In this document: positions 17,845-26,409 of the stretch, piece after piece
Layout: each line of letters begins with the position of its first letter
How positions within the stretch are numbered: the first letter of the stretch is position 1
Assembly (NCBI GenBank): GCA_023416335.1
Contig: JAEZHY010000022.1
Span: forward strand, 1-62,301
Length of the DNA stretch: 62,301 bases
DNA from: Pseudomonadota bacterium
GTDB lineage: Bacteria > Desulfobacterota > Syntrophobacteria > Syntrophobacterales > Syntrophobacteraceae
Direction: 5' to 3'
Notes under the pieces: model-generated
What the model was told of the DNA's origin: nothing
The model's database searches: none
What the model saw: the letters and a program-made list of their open reading frames with translations, nothing else
Translations under genes and position numbers: made by a program

Positions 17845-20730
17845 TCACGCCTGCGCGCCCGCCTCCAATTCTTCCGCTTCCCTGAAACGGCAGGACTTCC
17901 GATCCGGCAGCAGGAATTCCTTCAATTCCTGCATAATCCGGCTGAACCGGGTTTCGGCGAACCGGATTCCTACTGCGGCGATAAGAGAATGCCTGCGGTT
18001 GGGGTCTATTTCGAAATGCCACGGTCTGAACGAAAGTTCCCGGCCGTTTTCGACGACCTGGGTCTCGAACTCCTTTACCCTCGCCGTGAGCCGGTCATAT
18101 TCCTCTTTACCGAAAATCTCGCCTTCGAATTCGCCGTAAGAACACGAGCCGAATGAGAGAAAAAGGTCTCCACCCGAACGGGGCAGATCTCGCGTAACCT
18201 GAAACTCGGGGTATGGGGAGAAAAACGGGTCGATGCGGAAGAGTTCGATAAATCCGCTCTCGGGAATAAGGCTGTGCAGGTCGATGGGGCATCCGAAGCG
18301 TGCCTGGTCCAGGTATGTCCTGAGATAACGGCACATGAGGAAAAGATCCGACTCCGGCACAGCCAGCCCAATACTCACGATTCTGGCATGGCCCTGTCCC
18401 AGCGGAGGCTCGCCCTGAACGATCCTGATCCTCTCACCAAGTTCGCGGCTTACCGCGTTCATGTACTGGAGGAACTGCCGCGCCAGGCGCACCTTCTCAT
18501 TGAAATTGAACGTGCCGGGGCCGACCTGCAGCCGGTCCGGATCCTCCTCGTATTCGAAATTTCCGGCAAAGATGAGATAGCTGTAATCCGGCGTCGTCAT
18601 CAGGTGAAAGCCTTCCTTCTCGAAGTCGCAGAGCAGGCTCATTGTTTTATTCCTGATGTTGATGTCCCTGATGACGTCGTTTTCCGTTTCGCCCCTCAGC
18701 CGGGCTTTTTCCACCAGGATTTCGTGAATCCAGTGGGTCCACCAGGTAAAGGAGAGCATGAGCGTGCGCAGGATCTTCAGGACCTCGCCCCCGAGGTTGT
18801 GCCCGCGGTAGGCGAGAGGAGGTCCGAGGTCGAAGTCCCCCTCCTTGACGCCCCTTAGCCGCATTGCCTTTATCCTGTCCCCGGGCCGGAAGCAGCGAAG
18901 CCATGTCTCGAAGGCGTGCAGGAGTTCTTCCCGCGGAACTTCCGCCCCGTCGGACAGCCTCTTTTCCATCTCACGGAATTTTTCCAGTTCGATTTCCCAG
19001 TCGTGGTGGAAATCGAGAAGTTCCGCATAGTCGTTTTGCCGGTATCCGGATGATTCGAACTGTTCTTTCAGGTATTCCCAGTCGACGTAGAGTTTCTTCC
19101 GTATGCGCCTGTCTTCCAGGACGTCGCTCGATTCCGTGAAACCAAGGATGCCGCGCTCTCCATCGACAAAAACTCTTTTGCCCAGAAAGGGGTAAACAGT
19201 GCTTTCCGGGTTCGGGAGAATCTCATCTCCCCGCACCAGGATGGGGGATGCTCCATTTGCATCCCGGACGTTTATGAGATAAGGCTTGCGGTAGGCAACG
19301 GCGGATACTGCCTCATGACCGGTCGTATGGCCGTCGACACGGATTATGCCGCGCACGTTCGGATGGTTCACGGCAAGATCGCTCTCCCCGTATGGGCGCC
19401 TCCGCAGCAGGATGACCTCTTCCCCTTTTTCCGCCATCTCCAGGGCGGCTTCGTTTCCGAATACGAGGATTCCCGCATCGGCGTTGTCCGTGATGGGCTT
19501 GCCCGTTGCCAGCACCGTGTAATCCTGCAAATCCTCCCGCAGGACTCTTTCGGGCTGTGCAAGGGCCTGGTTTATGACCATCGAGGCGAGTTGAAGCGTC
19601 GTCTTGCCTTCGTCGACCATGTCCCACATGGCCCGTACCGCGGCACTTGAAGTCATGCGCATGGGACGCCGCTGGAGAAGAAAAAGCATGCCGCTTTCGA
19701 CCGTGAACTCGATGTCGAGCGGTCTCCTTGCCCGCGCCTCCAGGGCGTCTCTAACCAGGATCAGACGCTCATAGAGTTCCAGGTCGAACTCCATAAGGTC
19801 CCGGGCCTGCATCAGCTGCCTGCGCAACTTGCCCGATACGATTTTGTCGCACTGCACGCCGGGCGCCCATTCAATGATCGGGTAGCCGGCACCGGTGCGC
19901 TGCTCGCGCGTAAAAAGCACTCCACTGAGGCTCTCCTCATCGCGGTTTCCAAATACCATCCGCTGGATTATCACGGCAGTTCCCATGGAATCCGGAACGG
20001 CAGATCCGGAGTTTTTCCTGCTGCGGCGTGCTTCGCGGGCGATTGGAGCCATCCAAGAACCGAATACTGCTTCGACTGAATTGCGGAGCTGCTTGCGCAG
20101 ATCCGTCTCGAAACCCGGGGGGAACCGTGGATGACGGGCCTCGGCGAGTATCTGTTTGAATTCCTCGATCAGTACTCGCAGCAGCTCGATGGGGATTTCC
20201 CCCTCATCCCCCGCATCCCTGATCCTGCGGTAGAATGCCTCATAGGGAATCTCCAGAACGATCTCCCCATACATGCGAGTTACCGTCAGGTATGAACTCA
20301 AGACGAAGGATTCGTCCTCTCCCGCCGCGATGAGAGCCGACGCCACATCGTCGTTGAAGCCGATGTTGAGCGCGGTCCCGAGTGCCCCGGGAAGCGAGAC
20401 TGGTGCTCCGCCGCGCACCGCAACGAAAAGCGGCATTCTCCCGCTCAGATCGCCGAAAAGCCGGCCGCTACGCTGTTCGAGCGAAAAGAGGCCTTCGAGG
20501 GTTCGATCGAAGAGATTTTCCGGGAGGCGATCTTCATTGTCGTGGAAGATTCGCCATGATTCAGTGGTGAGGATGAAACCGTCCGGTACGGCGATCCTGT
20601 CTTCCATACCCGGAAAGATTTCCCGGATGCTCCTGTAGTCTTCGGCAAGCTTCGCTCCCTTGGCGCCAAGCAGCGCAACGTGGGCGAGATCGCTCTCTTC
20701 GAACGACACAATCGGAGGGCCTTGCAGCAT
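17845..20730 (-). CDS. PPDK-like ATP-grasp and phosphohistidine protein with unknown C-terminal region
   Basis: 961 aa from ATG 20730, chosen for its strong site AAAGGAG six bases upstream, just before the conserved GAKGAKLAEDY; longer in-frame starts at 20853 and 20916 exist. The ATP-binding half is of pyruvate phosphate dikinase type: VPDGFILTTESW, RGGAPVSLPGALGTALNIG, SGVLFTREQ, and DIEFTVESGMLFLLQRR. A swivelling domain follows with HTTGHEAVSAVAYRKP, where His~472 matches the phosphorylated His of PPDK. The PEP/pyruvate TIM barrel is absent; instead ~400 residues of unrecognised sequence follow (for example LAYRGHNLGGEVLKILRTL, then TTPDYSYLIFAGNFEYEED). It probably transfers phosphate via His to an unknown acceptor. 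No operon partner is seen. A related design occurs at 53979-56588. Confidence 0.85.
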   Translation of the reverse strand: MLQGPPIVSFEESDLAHVALLGAKGAKLAEDYRSIREIFPGMEDRIAVPDGFILTTESWRIFHDNEDRLPENLFDRTLEGLFSLEQRSGRLFGDLSGRMPLFVAVRGGAPVSLPGALGTALNIGFNDDVASALIAAGEDESFVLSSYLTVTRMYGEIVLEIPYEAFYRRIRDAGDEGEIPIELLRVLIEEFKQILAEARHPRFPPGFETDLRKQLRNSVEAVFGSWMAPIAREARRSRKNSGSAVPDSMGTAVIIQRMVFGNRDEESLSGVLFTREQRTGAGYPIIEWAPGVQCDKIVSGKLRRQLMQARDLMEFDLELYERLILVRDALEARARRPLDIEFTVESGMLFLLQRRPMRMTSSAAVRAMWDMVDEGKTTLQLASMVINQALAQPERVLREDLQDYTVLATGKPITDNADAGILVFGNEAALEMAEKGEEVILLRRRPYGESDLAVNHPNVRGIIRVDGHTTGHEAVSAVAYRKPYLINVRDANGASPILVRGDEILPNPESTVYPFLGKRVFVDGERGILGFTESSDVLEDRRIRKKLYVDWEYLKEQFESSGYRQNDYAELLDFHHDWEIELEKFREMEKRLSDGAEVPREELLHAFETWLRCFRPGDRIKAMRLRGVKEGDFDLGPPLAYRGHNLGGEVLKILRTLMLSFTWWTHWIHEILVEKARLRGETENDVIRDINIRNKTMSLLCDFEKEGFHLMTTPDYSYLIFAGNFEYEEDPDRLQVGPGTFNFNEKVRLARQFLQYMNAVSRELGERIRIVQGEPPLGQGHARIVSIGLAVPESDLFLMCRYLRTYLDQARFGCPIDLHSLIPESGFIELFRIDPFFSPYPEFQVTRDLPRSGGDLFLSFGSCSYGEFEGEIFGKEEYDRLTARVKEFETQVVENGRELSFRPWHFEIDPNRRHSLIAAVGIRFAETRFSRIMQELKEFLLPDRKSCRFREAEELEAGAQA

Positions 20731-20994
20731 GACCGACTCCTTTGAATTCCCATGGAAGGGTCCGACGGGGACCGAGTGGAGATGTTGGGGAAGGGTGACC
20801 AGTGGAATTGCCTCGGCCGGATTCGGGTTGATAAGCGGTTGAATGGTCCGCATCGGGCTTCCTGAAACAAAGGCGCTCGGAGAGCGGACCTCGCTGTGGC
20901 GGTTTTCTGATTTCAATCTATAAGCATCAGGAAAAAGTCTGCAGAGGGGGCTGTTTTTTTATTTGTGTGGGCTTGGAGAAAAACTTCAATATGA

Positions 20995-21118
20995 GTAAAC
21001 GGTGAGCGGGGTAGGGTGGGCACAGATTTCTATCGTGCCCACCATCCGTCCCCTCGGACCAAGGCTCATCGGGATTGCCGGGCTGTGGGCACCCAAAATG
21101 CGGGGTACCCACCCTCCT
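20995..21118. repeat. CCCACC palindromic repeat copy
   Basis: GTAGGGTGGGCAC at the left is followed by ATCGTGCCCACC, then a middle GGGATTGCCGGG segment, GTGGGCACCC and TACCCACCCT. The two halves are each self-complementary, as in the copies at ~9036, ~32972 and 50661. Confidence 0.75.
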
Positions 21119-21256
21119 ATGAGAGACGCAACACAAAAATGTATCGATTTATGCACGGCTGCCTCTAAATATGGGTGTGTCGTACCGCAGGCACCTTGAG
21201 GCTCTTGTTCCCCTTTTCTGGTTTGTGCCCCGGTTGAAGCAACAACACGAAGTGAG

Positions 21257-21459
21257 CGTAGGATGGGTGACAACCCATCGTTTTTCGGAACGCCCGGGAA
21301 TGATTGGCCGGAGATGCATAAGTCGGTGCCTGGAAACACGGGAAAGTTGTCATACGGAAAAAGGAGTCGTATTCGATTACCCCTGAGCTTCCCGGCGACT
21401 GAAAGGGGAACGAACCTCAAAAAACGATGGGTTCCCGCTCCGCTCCCACCCATCCTACG
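21257..21459. repeat. Inverted-repeat element, about 200 bp
   Basis: The left end CGTAGGATGGGTG plus AACCCATCGTTTTT is mirrored at the right end by AAAACGATGGGTT plus CACCCATCCTACG; the right arm has an extra ~12 bases (CCCGCTCCGCTC). The interior holds no ORF of note. A single arm recurs at ~15878-15917. It looks like a non-autonomous mobile element, but no transposase is present. Confidence 0.7.
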
Positions 21460-21808
21460 GCCCTTTCCGGTTTATGCCCGTCTCGATAGGGGTGTGGCGC
21501 CACCGGCTCTTAAGTCGCCTGCATCGCTGCCGTTCTCACTTTAGGTGGTTTTCTGCTTAGGAAGAGAGTTTCATTCTCGTTCAAAACGCATCCGGGAATG
21601 CGGTGGCCCCGCTGGATTCCGGCTTAAAAGCACTCAAACACGGGATGACGGGATTGGGGCTCCGTCATGAAATGCCGAGAACTGGTCCGTTTCCATTTGG
21701 GCAACAATATTCCGGGTCGCCCACCCATTCCGACCGGGCGGTAAATCAACTTAGAACACAATGCACGAAGGTCCTTTTTACATTATTTCCCTCTTTTTGA
21801 AAGTCCTA

Positions 21809-21836
21809 TTGACAGCATTTCCCAGAATGATAAAGA
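21809..21836 (+). promoter_or_regulatory. Candidate promoter upstream of the CBS gene pair
   Basis: A perfect TTGACA at 21809-21814 is followed after 16 bases by the weak -10 TAAAGA. It lies ~230 bp before the first CBS gene. Only the -35 box is convincing. Confidence 0.3.
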
Positions 21837-22063
21837 AGGAAGAACGCCTATTTACTTGATGTCTTTTCCCCTTCAATTCATTCTCCCATCCTTGCCGGGG
21901 GAAACAGCAGTCAACCCGGCATGTTGACGAGGGCATTTGGCGAACGGTCAACCCTTTTCACAACCTCCTCGACAGGCGTGTTTGTCAGCAAGGAAGTCAA
22001 CCGGCCTGTGTCCCTGCACATTTTGAAAAGCAAATTCAGCTATTGAAGAAGTCGAGGTGAGTT

Positions 22064-22534
22064 ATGGGAGTAACCGCCCGAGATGTGATGGATACCGAAT
22101 TCTTCACCGTCCGTCCCGATACCCCCATCACGGAGGCGGTCAAGGCTTTTGAAGAAGCGACCCGAAAGCTCGAACGCCGGGTTTTTGGAATGGCCGTGGT
22201 CAATGAGGCGGGTGAACTGGTCGGCATGATCTCCATGTACGACATCCTCGTTCTCATGCGTCCCAAGCACATCCATATCTGGGGCGAGATGGAGGATATC
22301 GATATCACGGGGTTTATCCAGGAAATCCTCGAGCGCGCGCAATCCATACTGGTCGGCGACCTTATGACGACGGACATCTTAACGGTAACCCCGGACACAC
22401 ATCTGCTTCTTATAGTCGATATCATGACAAGAAAGCACATTCGTCGCATCCCGGTCATAGAGGCTGGGAAAATGATCGGGATGATCCATATCAGCAATGT
22501 TTTCTTCTACCTGATGACTCAAGATCTTCGCTAA
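22064..22534 (+). CDS. CBS-domain pair protein
   Basis: A 156-aa protein made of two CBS motifs and nothing else. The first is ~1-75 (VTARDVMDTEFFTVRPDTPITEAV, then GMAVVNEAGELVGMISMYDIL). The second is ~100-150 (VGDLMTTDILTVTPDTHLL, then RIPVIEAGKMIGMIHISNV). Bateman modules bind adenine nucleotides and usually regulate a partner protein. The linker of ~30 residues (HIHIWGEMEDIDITGF) is longer than usual. It is followed after 29 bp by a four-CBS gene, so the two are probably co-transcribed. No effector domain is present in either. Confidence 0.9.
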   Translation: MGVTARDVMDTEFFTVRPDTPITEAVKAFEEATRKLERRVFGMAVVNEAGELVGMISMYDILVLMRPKHIHIWGEMEDIDITGFIQEILERAQSILVGDLMTTDILTVTPDTHLLLIVDIMTRKHIRRIPVIEAGKMIGMIHISNVFFYLMTQDLR

Positions 22535-22563
22535 AGGGGACGCGGTCCCGCAAGGGGGGCGCA

Positions 22564-23433
22564 GTGCCGATTATCAGCCCGAGACACATGCTGAGCGAAC
22601 TCCGTGTTCGGGAGTCGATGCGCAGGATAGCTGTCAGTATCCAGGCCGAAACGACCATCGAACACGCGATACGGTGTGCCGTCAAGAACAAGATCAGCGC
22701 AATCCTCGTGACGAACAAGCAGCTGGAGCCCATCGGTGTTGTATCCAAAACGGATATTATGGGGGCGTATTATGCCGGAATTCCTCTGAGTGCCCCGGCC
22801 GGGCTTATTATGAACAGCCCCCCGATCTGCTGCGCTCCCGAGGATTCGCTGGACAAAGCGCTGAATATCATGCGCGAAAAGGGCATACACCGTGTGTACG
22901 TCAGCGATGAGTCCCTGGCCGGGATCGGAATAATCTCCTATCACGATGTGGTCGGGTTGCTCTACCGCTACTGTCGCAGATGCGAAAGAAACGTCCGGCG
23001 CAAACTCGATGCGACATGCCTGCTTCGGGTGCGGGATGTAATGACCTCTTTTGTCAGGATTGCCGACGAGCACGATGCTCTCACCTGTATAATGGAAATG
23101 CTGTCGGCCCATAATTTCGGGGCGTTGCTGATCGGAAACGCTTTGGGTCCTGCGGGGGTTGTCTCCAAGACGGATTTGATTCTGGCGTACAAACACGGCC
23201 TCCCTGGCTCGGAGAGGGCCGGATCCGTGATGCGGGTCCCGGTGCGTTCATGCTGCCAGGACGAGGAACTCGAAAAAGTCATTCGGCAGATGATATTTTG
23301 GGATATTCGACGTTTTTTTGTCTTTCGGGACAGCCCCGGGGACATTATAGGTGTTCTGTCGCTCACGGACGCCGCTCAGGCACGGTCCGGATCGTGCCGG
23401 GCATGCATGCCGACCCGGATCGAGGTCCTCTGA
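22564..23433 (+). CDS. Four-CBS-motif protein
   Basis: 289 aa from GTG 22564, preceded by AAGGGGGG. Four CBS motifs occur in order: ~9-65 (LRVRESMRRIAVSIQ, then GVVSKTDIMGAY), ~75-135 (MNSPPICCAPEDSLDKAL, then IGIISYHDVVG), ~155-215 (RVRDVMTSFVRIADEHDA, then GVVSKTDLILAY) and ~220-280 (VMRVPVRSCCQDEEL, then IIGVLSLTDA). A short Cys-bearing segment (YRYCRRCERN) sits between the two Bateman modules, and the protein ends with CRACMPTR. These Cys pairs might bind metal, but that is inference. It probably senses nucleotides together with the adjacent CBS protein. Confidence 0.88.
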   Translation: MPIISPRHMLSELRVRESMRRIAVSIQAETTIEHAIRCAVKNKISAILVTNKQLEPIGVVSKTDIMGAYYAGIPLSAPAGLIMNSPPICCAPEDSLDKALNIMREKGIHRVYVSDESLAGIGIISYHDVVGLLYRYCRRCERNVRRKLDATCLLRVRDVMTSFVRIADEHDALTCIMEMLSAHNFGALLIGNALGPAGVVSKTDLILAYKHGLPGSERAGSVMRVPVRSCCQDEELEKVIRQMIFWDIRRFFVFRDSPGDIIGVLSLTDAAQARSGSCRACMPTRIEVL

Positions 23434-23748
23434 GCCTCGCGGCCTGTCCTGAAGACTGTTCCATTTTCCACCCGTCGGTGGGGCGAAAGATATTTCGAAC
23501 TGCATGCTTTTTGAAGTAATTAATGGTATATACTTGCCGCCGGAGACCAGAGTGGTTTAAAGTACTGCAATTTTTCGGCTCAAATTTAAGTTGCCGGCTA
23601 AAAACAGTATTGTTAAAGTCCGTCGGCTAAATTCAGGCTTGCCGTCCTCGGCGGAATTCGATCGCGAAGCGAATCCGGATTGTCTTCGACCGGGATGCAT
23701 TGTGGTCCCGCAAGGTAAGAATCTTCTGAAAAACAGCAAGGAATACCC
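23434..23748. other. Intergenic region, nothing recognised
   Basis: 315 bases without a supported gene; the middle part is AT-rich (~23505-23540), which may hold the ctpA promoter, but no clear -35/-10 pair with normal spacing is seen. Confidence 0.5.
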
Positions 23749-25059
23749 ATGGTGAAGAATCGCTCCAAAATCTTGATGCTGCTCGTTGTAGTCGCACTCC
23801 TCGTTTCGTTGGGAAGCTGGTCGACGCTCAGAGCAAAAAGCACCCCGACCGAAAATCCGGATGTCTACCAGTACCTGAAGCTCTTCAGCGATGTAATGTC
23901 CATCGTCCAGGATAACTACGTCGAAAAGGTCGAACAAAAGAAGCTCATGTACGGAGCGATCAACGGCATGCTCCGGGAACTCGATCCGCATTCCTCCTTT
24001 TTGAAACCGGAGGACTACAAGGAACTCCAGATAGAGACCAAAGGTAAATTCGGCGGTCTCGGAATCGAAATAACGATCCGCGACAATATCTTGACGGTTG
24101 TCGCTCCCCTCGAAGACACTCCTGCCGACAAAGCCGGCGTCCAGGCAAGCGACCAGATCATAAAAATCGATGAGCAGCCGACCCAGGACATGTCCCTCAT
24201 GGATGCAGTCCAGAAGATGAGAGGCCCGAAGGGGACGAAGGTCAAGCTCACGATCATCAGGAAGGGCGAGCGCAAACCGCTTGACTTCGAACTGACCCGC
24301 GACGTCATTTCCATTCAGAGTGTCAAGTCGCGGTCTCTTGAGCCCGGGTTCGGCTATGTCCGTATTTCCAGCTTCCAGAGTGGAACGGTCACGGATCTTC
24401 GGAAATCGCTCGATCAGCTCGAAGTTGAAAATCCCGGTATGCAGGGTCTGATCCTCGACCTGAGGAACGATCCCGGCGGATTGCTCGATCAGGCTGTCGA
24501 AGTGAGCGACGAATTCCTCGATGAGGGGCTGATCGTCTACACCGGCGGCCGTCTCGACAACCAGAAGATGCGTTTCGAAGCTCACAAGAACACGAAAGCG
24601 CACAGCTATCCGATCGTGGTCCTGGTGAATTCCGGCAGTGCAAGCGCGTCCGAGATCGTTGCCGGGGCGCTGCAGGATCACAAGAGGGCCATCATCATGG
24701 GCGAGCAGACCTTCGGAAAGGGGTCCGTGCAGACGGTAATCCCGCTCAACGACGGGTCGGCCCTGAGGCTCACCACCTCTCTCTACTACACTCCTTCGGG
24801 CCGTTCGATCCAGGCCAAGGGGATCACTCCGGATATCATGGTAAAGAGAGAGGTTGCCAAACCTGCCGCTGAGGACAATCAGGGTGAAGATATGCCGCGC
24901 CTGAGGGAAAAGGACCTCCCAAGACATATGGATAATCCCAACAAGCAGGATGTCGCCCAGGCTGAAGCAAAGAAAATGGTGGAAGGGGATAACCAGGTAC
25001 GGCGTGCCCTCGACCTGCTCAAGGGCTACAAGATAATGGCACAGACGCAATTCAAGTAA
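23749..25059 (+). CDS. ctpA: C-terminal processing peptidase (S41 family)
   Basis: A 436-aa CtpA/Prc-type periplasmic protease. An N-terminal anchor or signal (ILMLLVVVALLVSLGSW) is followed by a helical segment with MLRELDPHSSFL, a PDZ domain (~95-175: GLGIEITIRDNILTVV, ADKAGVQASDQI), and the S41 catalytic domain (FGYVRISSFQSG, LILDLRNDPGG). The Ser nucleophile is in SGSASASEIVAGAL and the general-base Lys in QTFGKGSVQ, so the enzyme should be active. Such proteases trim periplasmic or outer-membrane proteins and regulate murein hydrolases. It is followed after 47 bp by a YibQ-type gene, a pairing I know from other Deltaproteobacteria, usually with envC upstream; envC is absent here. Confidence 0.93.
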   Translation: MVKNRSKILMLLVVVALLVSLGSWSTLRAKSTPTENPDVYQYLKLFSDVMSIVQDNYVEKVEQKKLMYGAINGMLRELDPHSSFLKPEDYKELQIETKGKFGGLGIEITIRDNILTVVAPLEDTPADKAGVQASDQIIKIDEQPTQDMSLMDAVQKMRGPKGTKVKLTIIRKGERKPLDFELTRDVISIQSVKSRSLEPGFGYVRISSFQSGTVTDLRKSLDQLEVENPGMQGLILDLRNDPGGLLDQAVEVSDEFLDEGLIVYTGGRLDNQKMRFEAHKNTKAHSYPIVVLVNSGSASASEIVAGALQDHKRAIIMGEQTFGKGSVQTVIPLNDGSALRLTTSLYYTPSGRSIQAKGITPDIMVKREVAKPAAEDNQGEDMPRLREKDLPRHMDNPNKQDVAQAEAKKMVEGDNQVRRALDLLKGYKIMAQTQFK

Positions 25060-25106
25060 GAGAAAGACCGCCAACGGCAAATAAAGGCAAAGGCGGAGAA
25101 AGAAAA

Positions 25107-26243
25107 TTGCCGTCGGAAAAGCGTAATAAGAACGTTAAAGGAAAAGGTGGGCGGAAAGGCGAACCCTCGGGGGAGAGCCCTTCCGCCCCTGTCCGCAAGA
25201 AGGGCCTTCCGTTTCCTCTCCTGATTGCCTGGGTACTGGCAGTCGTGATTTTGTCGTCGCTTCTCTACTACAGCAGACATCCGGGGCAGCAGAGCCTGAA
25301 AATCCAGTCGAGCGGTTTCGACCGGAGGACCATGAACGGTCCCCTGCCGGATCCGGGTACGGACCTGTCCGGAACCGAAACGCAGCCCCCGGCTCGGCCG
25401 CGGTCGCCCGCAAAGCCCGATCAGGCTGCGCCGGAGGCAGGGAAGGGTGCTCAAAAAACTCCGTCCAGGAGTAGCGCCCCCGTGCAGCCCGGAAAGGAAT
25501 CCGTCGCTGTGGCTGCAAACAAGCCCGCACCCGGCGGACCGCCTGCTCCCGCTCCGGATATCAGGCCCAAAGCCGTCGCCAGGGTGGCCATCATTATCGA
25601 CGATATCGGCCCCGATATCGATATGGCAAAAAAGTTTCTGGCGCTTCCGTTCCCCGTAACCCTTTCCATATTGCCGTACCAGGCTCACAGCAAGGATATA
25701 GCCGAACTTGCTCATAATCAGGGCAGGCAGATAATGCTCCACTGTCCCATGGAGCCGATATCATACCCGAAGGAGAATCCAGGCAAAGGCGCTCTTCTGG
25801 CTTCGATGGCCAGAGACGAAATCCGCCGCGGTATCGGTACGGCTCTTGACGCTTCGCCCTATTTCGCAGGGGTCAACAATCACATGGGATCCAGGCTGAC
25901 GCAGGACCTGGAGGCCATGAGGATCGTTATGTCGGTTTTGAAAGACCACAATCTTTTCTTCGTAGACAGTATGACCTCTGCAGACAGCAAGGCCTTCATA
26001 GCAGCACGGGAATTGAAGATACCGGCCGGCAAACGCGATATTTTTCTGGACAACGACCCTTCCCCTGAGGGCGTTCGCGCTCAGATCGCCAGATTAATCA
26101 AAATATCCAAGGTACAAGGTACGGCTCTTGCCATTGGACATCCGCACGAGGCGACATTAATATCACTCCAGGACGCAGGCGGGCAATTTCGCAAGGAAGG
26201 AATCGATATCGTTCCTGCGGGCGATTTGATGAGCAGCCGCTAA
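25107..26243 (+). CDS. Divergent polysaccharide deacetylase family protein (YibQ-like)
   Basis: 378 aa from TTG 25107, with GGAG ~10 bases upstream. It has a Lys/Arg-rich cytoplasmic start, one membrane segment (LPFPLLIAWVLAVVILSSLL, ~36-55), a Pro/Ala/Gly-rich linker to ~150, then the divergent deacetylase domain: VAIIIDDIGPDIDMAKKF, PVTLSILPYQAHS, GRQIMLHCPMEP, GVNNHMGSRLTQD, FFVDSMTSADS and AIGHPHEATL. The D-D, H and N-H-M-G-S residues typical of the family are kept. It presumably acts on cell-wall or glycan material in the periplasm; the substrate is unknown. It is probably co-transcribed with ctpA. Confidence 0.9.
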   Translation: MPSEKRNKNVKGKGGRKGEPSGESPSAPVRKKGLPFPLLIAWVLAVVILSSLLYYSRHPGQQSLKIQSSGFDRRTMNGPLPDPGTDLSGTETQPPARPRSPAKPDQAAPEAGKGAQKTPSRSSAPVQPGKESVAVAANKPAPGGPPAPAPDIRPKAVARVAIIIDDIGPDIDMAKKFLALPFPVTLSILPYQAHSKDIAELAHNQGRQIMLHCPMEPISYPKENPGKGALLASMARDEIRRGIGTALDASPYFAGVNNHMGSRLTQDLEAMRIVMSVLKDHNLFFVDSMTSADSKAFIAARELKIPAGKRDIFLDNDPSPEGVRAQIARLIKISKVQGTALAIGHPHEATLISLQDAGGQFRKEGIDIVPAGDLMSSR

Positions 26244-26409
26244 ATCGATCCCCGGCAAATTTTTTCAAGTTTTCTACAAGTATTAGATAATTCAAGACAT
26301 TGCTCTTGACGGCAAGTGCGGGAAGAGCTATTGAATCGAAACCGCCCGTCAATACGTTCGCGGTAGTGTTTTCTTAATTATTTCGGGAATCTTCATTAAA
26401 GGAAACCGC

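Larger units (their letters stand above)
20731..22063. repeat. Long intergenic region rich in palindromic repeats
   Basis: 1333 bases with no supported gene. It contains a CCCACC palindrome (~20995-21118), an inverted-repeat element (21257-21459), a short piece of the repeat seen at 50841-50876 (21481-21517), and a CTGGATTCCGGCTTAAAAGC repeat (~21606-21655). The remaining ~230 bases before the CBS gene may hold its promoter. Confidence 0.75.
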
